This document shows, in pieces, positions 1 through 5,643 of a DNA stretch of 5,644 nt. Source of the DNA: an uncultured Akkermansia sp. (lineage in GTDB: Bacteria > Verrucomicrobiota > Verrucomicrobiia > Verrucomicrobiales > Akkermansiaceae); contig CANPXA010000123.1 of the NCBI GenBank assembly GCA_947585525.1, positions 1-5,644 on the forward strand, in the 5' to 3' direction. The notes under the pieces were generated by a model. That model was not told the origin of the DNA and ran no database searches. It saw nothing but the letters and a program-made list of their open reading frames with translations. Each line of letters starts with the position of its first letter. The stretch's first letter is position 1. Made by a program: the position numbers and the translations under genes.

Positions 1-14
1 ATCATAACACTATT

Positions 15-32
15 CTGCAACGAGTGTTGCAG
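15..32. other. Small perfect hairpin at left edge
   Basis: CTGCAAC (15-21) and GTTGCAG (26-32) pair perfectly over 7 bp around a GAGT loop. Pairing can extend outward with a small bulge (ATT at 12-14 against AAT at 35-37). No T-run follows on either strand, so it does not look like an intrinsic terminator. It could be an operator-like palindrome or the end of a structured element that begins outside the window. Confidence 0.4.
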
Positions 33-118
33 AGAATGCAAGGATGAAGTGCCGATTTTTTATCTTATCCCTTCAGTATCTGTCTCAGCGAATTTGCCGG
101 AGGTCCTCTTTTTTTATA

Positions 119-157
119 TCTTCCTCCTCTCTCTCTCTTTTCCCTTTGTTTCCTCCC
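119..157 (+). other. Low-complexity pyrimidine tract
   Basis: 38 of 39 bases are C or T; the single G is at 148. It includes a CT-dinucleotide stretch around 127-138, and a run of seven T lies just upstream at 109-115. Such tracts can slip in replication or form unusual helices. Nothing here ties it to a gene. Confidence 0.6.
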
Positions 158-195
158 GCTGAAGAGTTTTTAGAGATGGCAGAATTACGAATTAG

Positions 196-247
196 AAAAT
201 TCGCGCGCTACGCGCGGAGATGCGGAGCGGAAGCGCAGCGGAATTTT
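196..247. other. Long imperfect inverted repeat, terminator-like
   Basis: Positions 196-209 pair with 232-247. AAAATTC (196-202) matches GAATTTT (241-247), and GCGCGCT (203-209) matches AGCGC plus GC (232-236, 238-239). This gives 14 bp with single-base bulges at 237 and 240, and a 22-base loop. A competing 6-bp hairpin, CGCGCG-CTA-CGCGCG, sits at 202-216. A T5 run (244-248) ends the right arm, and on the minus strand the left arm reads out through TTTT, so it could act as a bidirectional terminator. The T-runs are mostly inside the stem, which weakens that reading. It may instead be a dispersed intergenic repeat. Confidence 0.4.
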
Positions 248-306
248 TAAGCAACGCGTATCGTTAATGAGGAAAGCGTCCGGAATTACGCTATGCCGTC
301 TTTCTT

Positions 307-361
307 GCTTTGCTTAGATAAATCGTAAATAGCAAACGCATTTTCTAATGCGGTTGCCCTG
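307..361 (+). repeat. Hairpin repeat, copy 1
   Basis: This copy begins with GCTTTGCTTA (307-316), continues with CGTAAAT (324-330) and ends in an inverted repeat. GCAAACGCATT (332-342) pairs with AATGCGGTTGC (347-357) over 11 positions with one A/G mismatch, around a TTCT loop, followed by CCTG. The same order of words recurs at 373-437, so the two are diverged copies of one element. It resembles the degenerate short intergenic repeats of some Bacteroidales genomes, from memory rather than a search. Confidence 0.6.
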
Positions 362-372
362 CCGTATTGCCG

Positions 373-437
373 GCTTTGCTTAAATCGTACGTCGTAAATC
401 GAAATTCGTAAATAGGCAAACGCTCTGCGTTTGCCCT
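373..437 (+). repeat. Hairpin repeat, copy 2
   Basis: This copy begins with GCTTTGCTTA (373-382), has CGTAAAT twice (393-399 and 407-413) and ends in a perfect 9-bp hairpin. GGCAAACGC (415-423) pairs with GCGTTTGCC (427-435) around a TCT loop. Relative to copy 1, the AT-rich spacer is longer and the stem shorter but without mismatch. A stem with the same outer sequence and a different inner sequence hints at compensatory change, so the structure may be selected. It stops 13 bases short of the earliest TTG start of the next gene and 49 bases short of the GTG start chosen here. Confidence 0.6.
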
Positions 438-483
438 GACTTTTCTCTTGCTTTCGAGGAAAAGGGAGGATATACTGGCAGAC

Positions 484-1245
484 GTGAAAGAGGAGGGAAA
501 ACAACGGGAAGACTGTAAGACCCTCGAGCTATTCGTAAAAGGGGTAGCGGATGATGGTCGCGAAATCTCGTTGCGGCACACAGATATCGACACTCTCACA
601 AAATATCTCGAGCAATGGCGTCGGCTCGTCGGGCAAAATGTGGATATTAAATTGGAGAATGGCTCCATCAAAGCTACGGTGACTGCGGCACCGGCGCTTA
701 TCCTCGGTCTTGTGGCGGATTGCGAACATTATGAGAAGGGGATGATCACGGAAATCCCCGGGGAGCGGCTGGTCGTCTTCCGGCAGATGGAGCAGGATGC
801 CAAGGAAGGTCTCAGACAATACAGGATCTCCTGCGAGGGGCGGCAGTGTTTGCGCATTGGTTCGGAGCTCCACCGGAAGACGGTGCGGAATCGTGTGGAA
901 GAGACGGAGCTTGAAATCGAAGGGATCGTCACAGATGCCGGTGGTCAAGGGACACCGAATATCCACTTGCTCAATAAACGTGGTAAGTACACGATATCTG
1001 TGGATCGACAGTTCCTCGAGGGGCTGAGTGAGAATATCCTCTACAAGCTCATCCGCGTTTCAGTGAAATGCAAATACGATGTTGTGGCGCAGGTCTATAA
1101 GGACTATATACTCAAAGAGATAGTCGATATGCCTGTATTGGATGAGCAAAAACTGGCAGCGGCTATCAAACAGGGAACTGAGGACTGGCAGGGAGTAGAT
1201 GACCCGTACGAGTGGCTGGTATCGATGAGAGGAGGTGAGGAATGA
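484..1245 (+). CDS. Uncharacterised protein paired with a PIN-domain protein; possible large antitoxin
   Basis: I do not recognise a named family. The product is about 253 residues, soluble, with no signal peptide or membrane segment. The N-terminal half has a beta strand (LELFVKG), a helix (IDTLTKYLEQWRRLVG) and a valine/isoleucine-rich part. The C-terminal half looks beta-rich, with GGQGTPNIHL and KYTISVD segments near residues 160-180. The last 20 residues carry two tryptophans (W235, W244) in DWQGVDDPYEWLVSMRGG, which resembles C-terminal tails by which small antitoxins clamp PIN toxins; that link is inference. The start is uncertain. No in-frame ATG exists before 742, which would remove the N-terminal beta strand. 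GTG 484 is chosen as it trims least-plausible residues, but GGGAGGA at 464-470 is 13 bases away. TTG 448 (265 residues) and CTG 475 are alternatives; the frame is closed by TAA at 409. It overlaps the PIN gene by ATGA, so the two are surely co-translated. Confidence refers to the gene being real; the antitoxin role is far less sure. Confidence 0.85.
   Translation: MKEEGKQREDCKTLELFVKGVADDGREISLRHTDIDTLTKYLEQWRRLVGQNVDIKLENGSIKATVTAAPALILGLVADCEHYEKGMITEIPGERLVVFRQMEQDAKEGLRQYRISCEGRQCLRIGSELHRKTVRNRVEETELEIEGIVTDAGGQGTPNIHLLNKRGKYTISVDRQFLEGLSENILYKLIRVSVKCKYDVVAQVYKDYILKEIVDMPVLDEQKLAAAIKQGTEDWQGVDDPYEWLVSMRGGEE
1230..1238 (+). promoter_or_regulatory. Full-length Shine-Dalgarno sequence for the PIN gene
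   Basis: AGGAGGTGA is complementary to nine bases of the usual 16S rRNA 3' end, and six bases separate the GGAGG core from the ATG at 1242. It lies inside the last codons of the upstream gene. This fixes the PIN-gene start and implies translational coupling. The two genes downstream have no comparable sequence before their starts. Confidence 0.8.
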
Positions 1246-1718
1246 CCGTACTCTTTGATACGTGCACCCTTATCTCGCTACTGAACAAAAAAGCTGCCTA
1301 TCATGGCACCGCTGTGCAGTGTCTGGAAAAATTAGTGGAAGGGAAGAACCGTATCATCGTAAGTCCACTTACACTCGCCGAATATGGGGTCAAGGGCAAT
1401 TTATCTGATGTCTATGAGCAGCCATTTCGAATTCCCAATTTTGGCGTAGTTCCTGCCGCGATGGCTGCAAAGTTCCGATCGATCACACGTGATCCCAAAG
1501 AAGTCCAACGGAAAGAACCCCATGATCGGCAATATATAGCCATTGACACAATGCTGCTCGCCCATGCGGTAGCCGAACAGGTTGATTGTGTGCTCACCAA
1601 TGATACGCGTACGTTTAAACGCACGGCTGAAGCTTTAAGGCAGAAAGGGGAAAGTTTACCCGACATTGTCTTATTGAGTGATGACCCTCTTTCTCATCTT
1701 GGGCTAACGACCCGATGA
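1242..1718 (+). CDS. PIN-domain protein, probable VapC-like ribonuclease
   Basis: The 158-residue product fits a single PIN domain, a fold that cleaves RNA using magnesium or manganese held by clustered acidic residues. The opening FDTCTLISLL matches the first PIN strand, giving D6. The other expected acids are E47 (LTLAEY), D102 (IAIDTMLLAHA) and D121 (LTNDTRTF). The set is complete, so the enzyme should be active. It is somewhat longer than typical VapC toxins of about 130 residues, with extra length in the middle (about 53-95) and at the C-terminus after residue 130. The ATG is supported by a strong ribosome site and by ATGA overlap with the preceding gene, its probable partner or inhibitor. 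Many PIN proteins are toxins that cut tRNA or rRNA; some act in RNA processing instead. The PIN assignment is firm, toxicity is inferred from layout, and the RNA target cannot be read from sequence. Confidence 0.9.
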   Translation: MTVLFDTCTLISLLNKKAAYHGTAVQCLEKLVEGKNRIIVSPLTLAEYGVKGNLSDVYEQPFRIPNFGVVPAAMAAKFRSITRDPKEVQRKEPHDRQYIAIDTMLLAHAVAEQVDCVLTNDTRTFKRTAEALRQKGESLPDIVLLSDDPLSHLGLTTR

Positions 1719-1773
1719 AATTCTTTTGAATCAATGCGTTGAGAAAAATTCGGCGTGGTGGGCGCAATTTGTA

Positions 1774-1802
1774 TTGCCAAACCGGGTGGAGGGGTGTAGA
1801 AT
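1774..1802 (+). promoter_or_regulatory. Weak promoter candidate before hppA
   Basis: TTG (1774-1776) lies 20 bases before TAGAAT (1797-1802). The spacing suits the Bacteroides sigma-ABfr layout of about 20 bases between the -33 and -7 elements, but the -7 consensus TAnnTTTG is poorly matched. Transcription would start around 1809, leaving a leader of about 40 bases. If so, the first segment of the stem-forming trio (1788-1794) would not be transcribed, so this promoter and an attenuator model exclude each other. Confidence 0.2.
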
Positions 1803-1828
1803 ACGCCGCTTTTCCCCTCCGGGGAGGG
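1788..1828 (+). promoter_or_regulatory. Three-segment leader with mutually exclusive stems
   Basis: GGAGGGG (1788-1794) pairs perfectly with CCCCTCC (1814-1820) over 7 bp. The same middle segment can instead pair with the segment just after it: CCCTC (1815-1819) with GAGGG (1824-1828) around a CGGG loop. The two stems cannot coexist, and the second ends 22 bases before the hppA ATG. This is the geometry of a translational or transcriptional switch, though it may also be a dispersed CCCCTCC/GGGGAGG repeat. No ligand-binding motif is recognised, and no T-run follows the second stem, which argues against termination. Confidence 0.35.
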
Positions 1829-1850
1829 TGACAGAACCTGATCAAAGACC

Positions 1851-4094
1851 ATGAGTCCCGAAACATTATTTTGGATCGTGCCGGCAGCATCGCTGATCGC
1901 TTTGCTTTTCGCTGCTATTTTCTTCTTCAACATGAAGAGAGCCGACGAGGGAACAGACCGAATGAAGGAGATCGCCGGCTATGTGCGGGAGGGAGCGATG
2001 GCTTACCTGAAGCAGCAGTACAAGGTGGTGGCTGTCTTCTTTGTGATCATAGCGATTGTGTTCGGGGTGATGGCCTGCTTCGACCTGCAAAACGACATCG
2101 TGCCGGTCGCCTTCCTCACCGGCGGCTTTTTCTCCGGTCTGGCGGGCTTCATCGGGATGAAAACCGCCACCTACGCCTCCGGACGCGTGGCAGAGGCTTG
2201 CCGCGATGAACACGACGGTCTCAACCGCGGTCTCAAGCTCGCCTTCCGTTCCGGCGCGGTGCTCGGTCTCACGGTGGTAGGGTTCGGTCTGCTGGATATC
2301 TCCGGCTGGTACCTCATTTTGGACAACACGGGGCTCGTGGGAGGCGACGGAGTGAGCAAACTTGTGGAAATCACCACCATCATGCTGACCTTCGGCATGG
2401 GCGCTTCCCTGCAAGCCCTCTTCGCCCGCGTGGGTGGAGGCATCTACACGAAGGCGGCGGACGTGGGCGCGGATCTCGTGGGCAAGACGGAATTCCATTT
2501 CAATGAAGATGATCCCCGCAACCCCGCTACCATCGCGGACAATGTGGGCGACAACGTAGGCGACGTCGCAGGCATGGGCGCGGATCTCTACGAGTCCTAC
2601 GCCGGATCCATCCTGGCCTCCGCCGCGCTGGGTGCGGCAGCTGTTGCGTCCGCTCACGGCACGTATGAGCAAGGACTCCAGATGGTGATGGCACCTATGA
2701 TCATCGGCGCCGTGGGGGCTATCCTCTCCGTGCTGGGAATCTTCATCGTGCGCACGAAACAGGGAGCGACGCAGAGTCAGCTGATGGCGGCGCTCAACCG
2801 CGGCATCAACTTCTCCGGCGTGCTCATCGCGCTGGCGGCAGCCGGGGTTCTCTACCTGCTCGGCATTCCTAACTGGCTCGGTCTCTGGGGGTCTATCGTG
2901 ATCGGTCTCGTGGTAGGCATCCTCATCGGCAAGGTGACGGAATACTACACCTCCTTCGAATACAAGCCGGTCAGGTTCATCGCCGAGAACGCCACCACCG
3001 GTCCCGCCACCGTCATCATCTCCGGTATCGGCGTGGGCATGATCTCCACCTGCTGGCCCGTCGTCTTCATCGTCGTGGGCACCATCGGCGCCTACCTCTG
3101 TGCGGCCGGCGACCTCGAATTCTCTTCTCATAACCTCAGCATGGGACTCTACGGCATCGGCATCGCCGCCGTCGGCATGCTCTCTACTCTCGGACTCACC
3201 TTGGCCACGGATGCCTACGGTCCCATCTCCGACAACGCTGGCGGCAACGCCGAGATGAGCGGGCTGGGAGAGAGCGTGCGCTCCCGCACGGACGCGCTGG
3301 ACGCGCTGGGCAACACAACCGCCGCCACGGGCAAGGGATTTGCCATCGGTTCGGCTGCCCTTACGGCGCTGGCGCTCCTCGCCTCCTACATCGAGGAGCT
3401 CAAGATAGCGGCTCACCGCCTCGGCGAGGCGCCCATCTACCTGAGCTCCTTCAGCCACGAGAGCATCGGGTCGGGCGTCACCGTGGCCGGCTGGAACATT
3501 GCCGAGTTTATGGAACATTTTGAAGTGACCCTGATGAACCCGAAGGTGCTGCTCGGCATCTTCATCGGCGCCATGCTCTCCTTCCTCTTCTGCGGTCTCA
3601 CGATGAACGCGGTCGGACGAGCCGCCAAGCGTATGGTGGAAGAGGTGCGCAGTCAACTTGCGGACAAGGATGTGCTGGAGGGACGCAAAAAGGCGGACTA
3701 CGCTCGTTGCGTGGGCATCTCCACTCAGGGAGCTCAGCGCGAAATGATCGTGCCCTCTCTCATCGCTGTCGTGGTTCCCATTCTCACCGGGCTCGTGATG
3801 GGCGTGGCCGGCGTGTTCGGTCTGCTCGCGGGAGGACTCGCGGGTGGTTTCGTGCTGGCGGTGTTCATGGCGAACTCCGGCGGTGCGTGGGACAATGCCA
3901 AGAAGTTCATAGAAACGGGTGACGATGAGATCTGCGGCAAGCACACTCCGATTCACGATGCTTCCGTCGTAGGGGACACCGTGGGCGATCCCTTCAAGGA
4001 CACCTCCGGTCCCTCACTGAACATCCTTATCAAGCTCATGAGCATGGTGAGCATCGTCACCGCCGGTCTCAATATCGCCTTCTCCCTGCTGTAA
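1851..4094 (+). CDS. hppA: Membrane-bound ion-translocating pyrophosphatase, K+-dependent, Na+ type
   Basis: This integral membrane pump hydrolyses cytoplasmic pyrophosphate and moves Na+ and/or H+ outward. At 747 residues it is full length, with about 16 hydrophobic segments starting at residues 7-26. Family motifs are all present: DVGADLVGK (204-212), the acidic stretch DDPRNP to ADNVGDNVGDVAGMGADLYES (220-249), SDNAGGNAEMSG (460-471), GGAWDNAKK (677-685) and GDTVGDPFKD (708-717). These supply the Mg2+-pyrophosphate aspartates and lysines. GNTTAATGKG (487-496) has A491 and G494 where K+-independent enzymes have Lys and Thr, so it should need K+. E248 in LYESY sits where Na+-pumping enzymes have their gate glutamate; proton-only plant types have it one turn later. 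No Shine-Dalgarno precedes the ATG. A sugar symporter gene follows after 25 bases, probably in one operon. Family identity is near certain; ion choice is inferred from residues. Confidence 0.97.
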   Translation: MSPETLFWIVPAASLIALLFAAIFFFNMKRADEGTDRMKEIAGYVREGAMAYLKQQYKVVAVFFVIIAIVFGVMACFDLQNDIVPVAFLTGGFFSGLAGFIGMKTATYASGRVAEACRDEHDGLNRGLKLAFRSGAVLGLTVVGFGLLDISGWYLILDNTGLVGGDGVSKLVEITTIMLTFGMGASLQALFARVGGGIYTKAADVGADLVGKTEFHFNEDDPRNPATIADNVGDNVGDVAGMGADLYESYAGSILASAALGAAAVASAHGTYEQGLQMVMAPMIIGAVGAILSVLGIFIVRTKQGATQSQLMAALNRGINFSGVLIALAAAGVLYLLGIPNWLGLWGSIVIGLVVGILIGKVTEYYTSFEYKPVRFIAENATTGPATVIISGIGVGMISTCWPVVFIVVGTIGAYLCAAGDLEFSSHNLSMGLYGIGIAAVGMLSTLGLTLATDAYGPISDNAGGNAEMSGLGESVRSRTDALDALGNTTAATGKGFAIGSAALTALALLASYIEELKIAAHRLGEAPIYLSSFSHESIGSGVTVAGWNIAEFMEHFEVTLMNPKVLLGIFIGAMLSFLFCGLTMNAVGRAAKRMVEEVRSQLADKDVLEGRKKADYARCVGISTQGAQREMIVPSLIAVVVPILTGLVMGVAGVFGLLAGGLAGGFVLAVFMANSGGAWDNAKKFIETGDDEICGKHTPIHDASVVGDTVGDPFKDTSGPSLNILIKLMSMVSIVTAGLNIAFSLL

Positions 4095-4119
4095 AGCGGC
4101 AGCGGTACGAGTTCCCTCC

Positions 4120-5643
4120 ATGGACACGCGCGACTTAACACCTGTTGTACCGCGGAAAGTCAGAGCGGTATTTTTCATGTTGGTGTCGTGTTTTGCGCTG
4201 TGGGGTCTGCTGAACAACATGACGGACAACTTGGTGCCCGCCTTTCAGCGCATCCTCACCATGGACCAGGCTAGGGCGGGGTTGGTTCAGGTGGCCTTCT
4301 ACGGGGCGTATGCGGTGCTGGCCATCTTTGCTTCGGTTCTGGTCGAAGAGTTTTCGTACCGAGTGGGCGTGCTCATCGGGCTGGGGGTGTACATCGCCGG
4401 GGCGCTCCTGTACATCCCCGCGTGCGTGCAACAGAGTTTTGACATCTACTTCATCGCCATCTTTGTCGTGGCGGGAGGCTGCTCTCTGTTGGAGACAACG
4501 TGCAACCCCTACGTCATCTCCATGGGACCGATGAAAACGGCCGTGCGACGCCTCAACTTCGCCCAGGCCTTCAACCCGTTGGGTTCCATGGTAGGCATCG
4601 TCCTGGCGCAGCAGCTCATCCTGAGCAACCTGAACCCCGCCACTGCCGAGCAGCGCGCTCAAATGCCTCAACAGATGCGCGCCGACATCATCCATGACGA
4701 ACTCTTCTGGGTTTGCGCACCGTACGTAGGACTCTGCGCCATCGCTTTCCTCATCTGGCTCTTCTTCCTGCGCCACAGGGAGGGAGACGAACAAAATGCC
4801 TCCGGCGTCTCCGAAAGCAGTGTGTTGCGCGTACTCGTGGCAGCGGTTTTCGCGGTGGGACCGCTCACGGCGTTCTACTTCATCTGGCCGGAGATGGACA
4901 AGACGAACTGGATCCTGTGCGGTATGCTGGGTCCGGTGGCATACATCCTGCTCATGAACCCGTACCGGGGTATGCTGGGAACCTTGCTGGCGCGTCCGAG
5001 GTACTGTTGCGGCGTCATCGCTCAATTTTTCTACGTAGGGGTGCAGATCGCCGTGTGGACCTGGCTGAACGTCTATTGCCAGAGAGAATTGGGAGTGAGC
5101 CCCGGAGAGGCGGCTATTTACTACATGATCGCCATCGGTTTGTTCATTCTGTGCCGCTGGGTGGCGACCTACTTGATGAAGACGTACAACCCGGCTTCCA
5201 TGATGTCTCTCTTTGCCCTGACGGCAATTTTATGTTGCGCCGGAGTGATGTACCTGCCCAGTGAAACGCTCTTCAGTGTGGGAGGTCTCCCATTCTCGGC
5301 AAATGTGATCTGCCTCATTTTAGTGAGTGGCTGCATGAGCCTCATGTTCCCCACAATTTACGCCATCGCTCTGGATGGCATCGACTCCCGGGCGCTGAAG
5401 CTGGGGGCAGCGGGGCTCATCATGTCCATCCTCGGCGGAGCGATCATCACCCCGTGGATGGCGGATATCATCGGCAGCGCGGAAAGCTGTTGGCTCTCCT
5501 TGACATCGGGCTTTGACGCCACGTGGAACGTGGATCTCAAAACCAGCTCGCAGGCGCTGCGCGCCTCGTTCATCGTGCCGATTCTCTGCTTTGCCGTCGT
5601 GTTGTTCTACAGCCTCATCTTCCGCAAGCCGACGCAAAAATAA
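4120..5643 (+). CDS. fucP: FucP-like sugar:cation symporter (MFS, FHS family), enlarged centre
   Basis: This inner-membrane major facilitator protein probably imports L-fucose or a related sugar with H+ (or Na+). Signatures of E. coli FucP are clear: NNMTDNLVPAF (32-42), LLETTCNPYV (123-132), RRLNFAQAFNPLGS (143-156), AQFFYVGVQ (301-309), CMSLMFPTIYA (405-415) and PILCFAVV near the end. D36 and E125 align by motif with FucP D46 and E135, the residues tied to proton and sugar handling. At 507 residues it is about 70 longer than E. coli FucP (438). Most of the excess is at 218-298, where two added hydrophobic stretches (235-256 and 264-281) suggest 14 membrane helices. The gene is complete, ending at TAA two bases from the window edge. 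It starts 25 bases after hppA with no Shine-Dalgarno. FHS relatives in Bacteroidota also carry glucose, galactose or N-acetylglucosamine, so the substrate is not settled; no fucose catabolic gene is in view. Confidence 0.88.
   Translation: MDTRDLTPVVPRKVRAVFFMLVSCFALWGLLNNMTDNLVPAFQRILTMDQARAGLVQVAFYGAYAVLAIFASVLVEEFSYRVGVLIGLGVYIAGALLYIPACVQQSFDIYFIAIFVVAGGCSLLETTCNPYVISMGPMKTAVRRLNFAQAFNPLGSMVGIVLAQQLILSNLNPATAEQRAQMPQQMRADIIHDELFWVCAPYVGLCAIAFLIWLFFLRHREGDEQNASGVSESSVLRVLVAAVFAVGPLTAFYFIWPEMDKTNWILCGMLGPVAYILLMNPYRGMLGTLLARPRYCCGVIAQFFYVGVQIAVWTWLNVYCQRELGVSPGEAAIYYMIAIGLFILCRWVATYLMKTYNPASMMSLFALTAILCCAGVMYLPSETLFSVGGLPFSANVICLILVSGCMSLMFPTIYAIALDGIDSRALKLGAAGLIMSILGGAIITPWMADIIGSAESCWLSLTSGFDATWNVDLKTSSQALRASFIVPILCFAVVLFYSLIFRKPTQK

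Larger units (their letters stand above)
1..447. other. Gene-free, repeat-rich leader region
   Basis: I find no convincing coding sequence here. The only forward open frame of note (44-250) translates to a Ser/Phe/Leu-rich then Arg/Ala-rich product, which simply reads a pyrimidine tract followed by a GC-rich inverted repeat. The stretch instead holds structured and repeated DNA, listed separately: a hairpin at 15-32, a pyrimidine tract at 119-157, a bulged inverted repeat at 196-247, and two copies of a hairpin repeat at 307-361 and 373-437. The heptamer CGTAAAT occurs at 324, 393 and 407, and GGAATTACG/AGAATTACG-type words occur at 181 and 282. I see no tRNA or rRNA and no clear Bacteroides-type promoter (TTTG then TAnnTTTG). 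The gene to the left of the window is not visible. Confidence 0.7.

Noticed and set aside
44..250. A 68-codon forward open frame in the leader
   Set aside because: It reads through the pyrimidine tract and the GC-rich inverted repeat, giving low-complexity protein. No family resemblance and no ribosome site were found.
307..437. CRISPR array
   Set aside because: There are only two diverged copies with unequal internal spacing, and no cas genes.
345..671. A 108-codon minus-strand open frame across the repeats and the start of the cassette
   Set aside because: It spans the repeat hairpins and then runs antisense to the first cassette gene. The product is Ser/Arg-rich without motifs.
1719..1760. 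Intrinsic terminator after the PIN gene
   Set aside because: Only a 4-bp stem (TCAA/TTGA, 1731-1742) is visible, followed by A-rich rather than T-rich sequence.
2536..2580. Short tandem repeat in hppA around the GGCGAC words
   Set aside because: It encodes the conserved VGDNVGDVAG motif of membrane pyrophosphatases, so it is explained by protein function.
1866..3956. A 696-codon open frame on the minus strand across hppA
   Set aside because: It lies opposite the confirmed pump gene. The product is His/Glu/Gly/Arg-rich without domain motifs, as expected when a gene with strong C/G third-position bias is read backwards.
4135..5025. A 296-codon open frame on the minus strand across the symporter
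   Set aside because: It is the same kind of antisense shadow, rich in His, Gln, Asp and Arg, with no recognisable fold and a clear real gene on the other strand.
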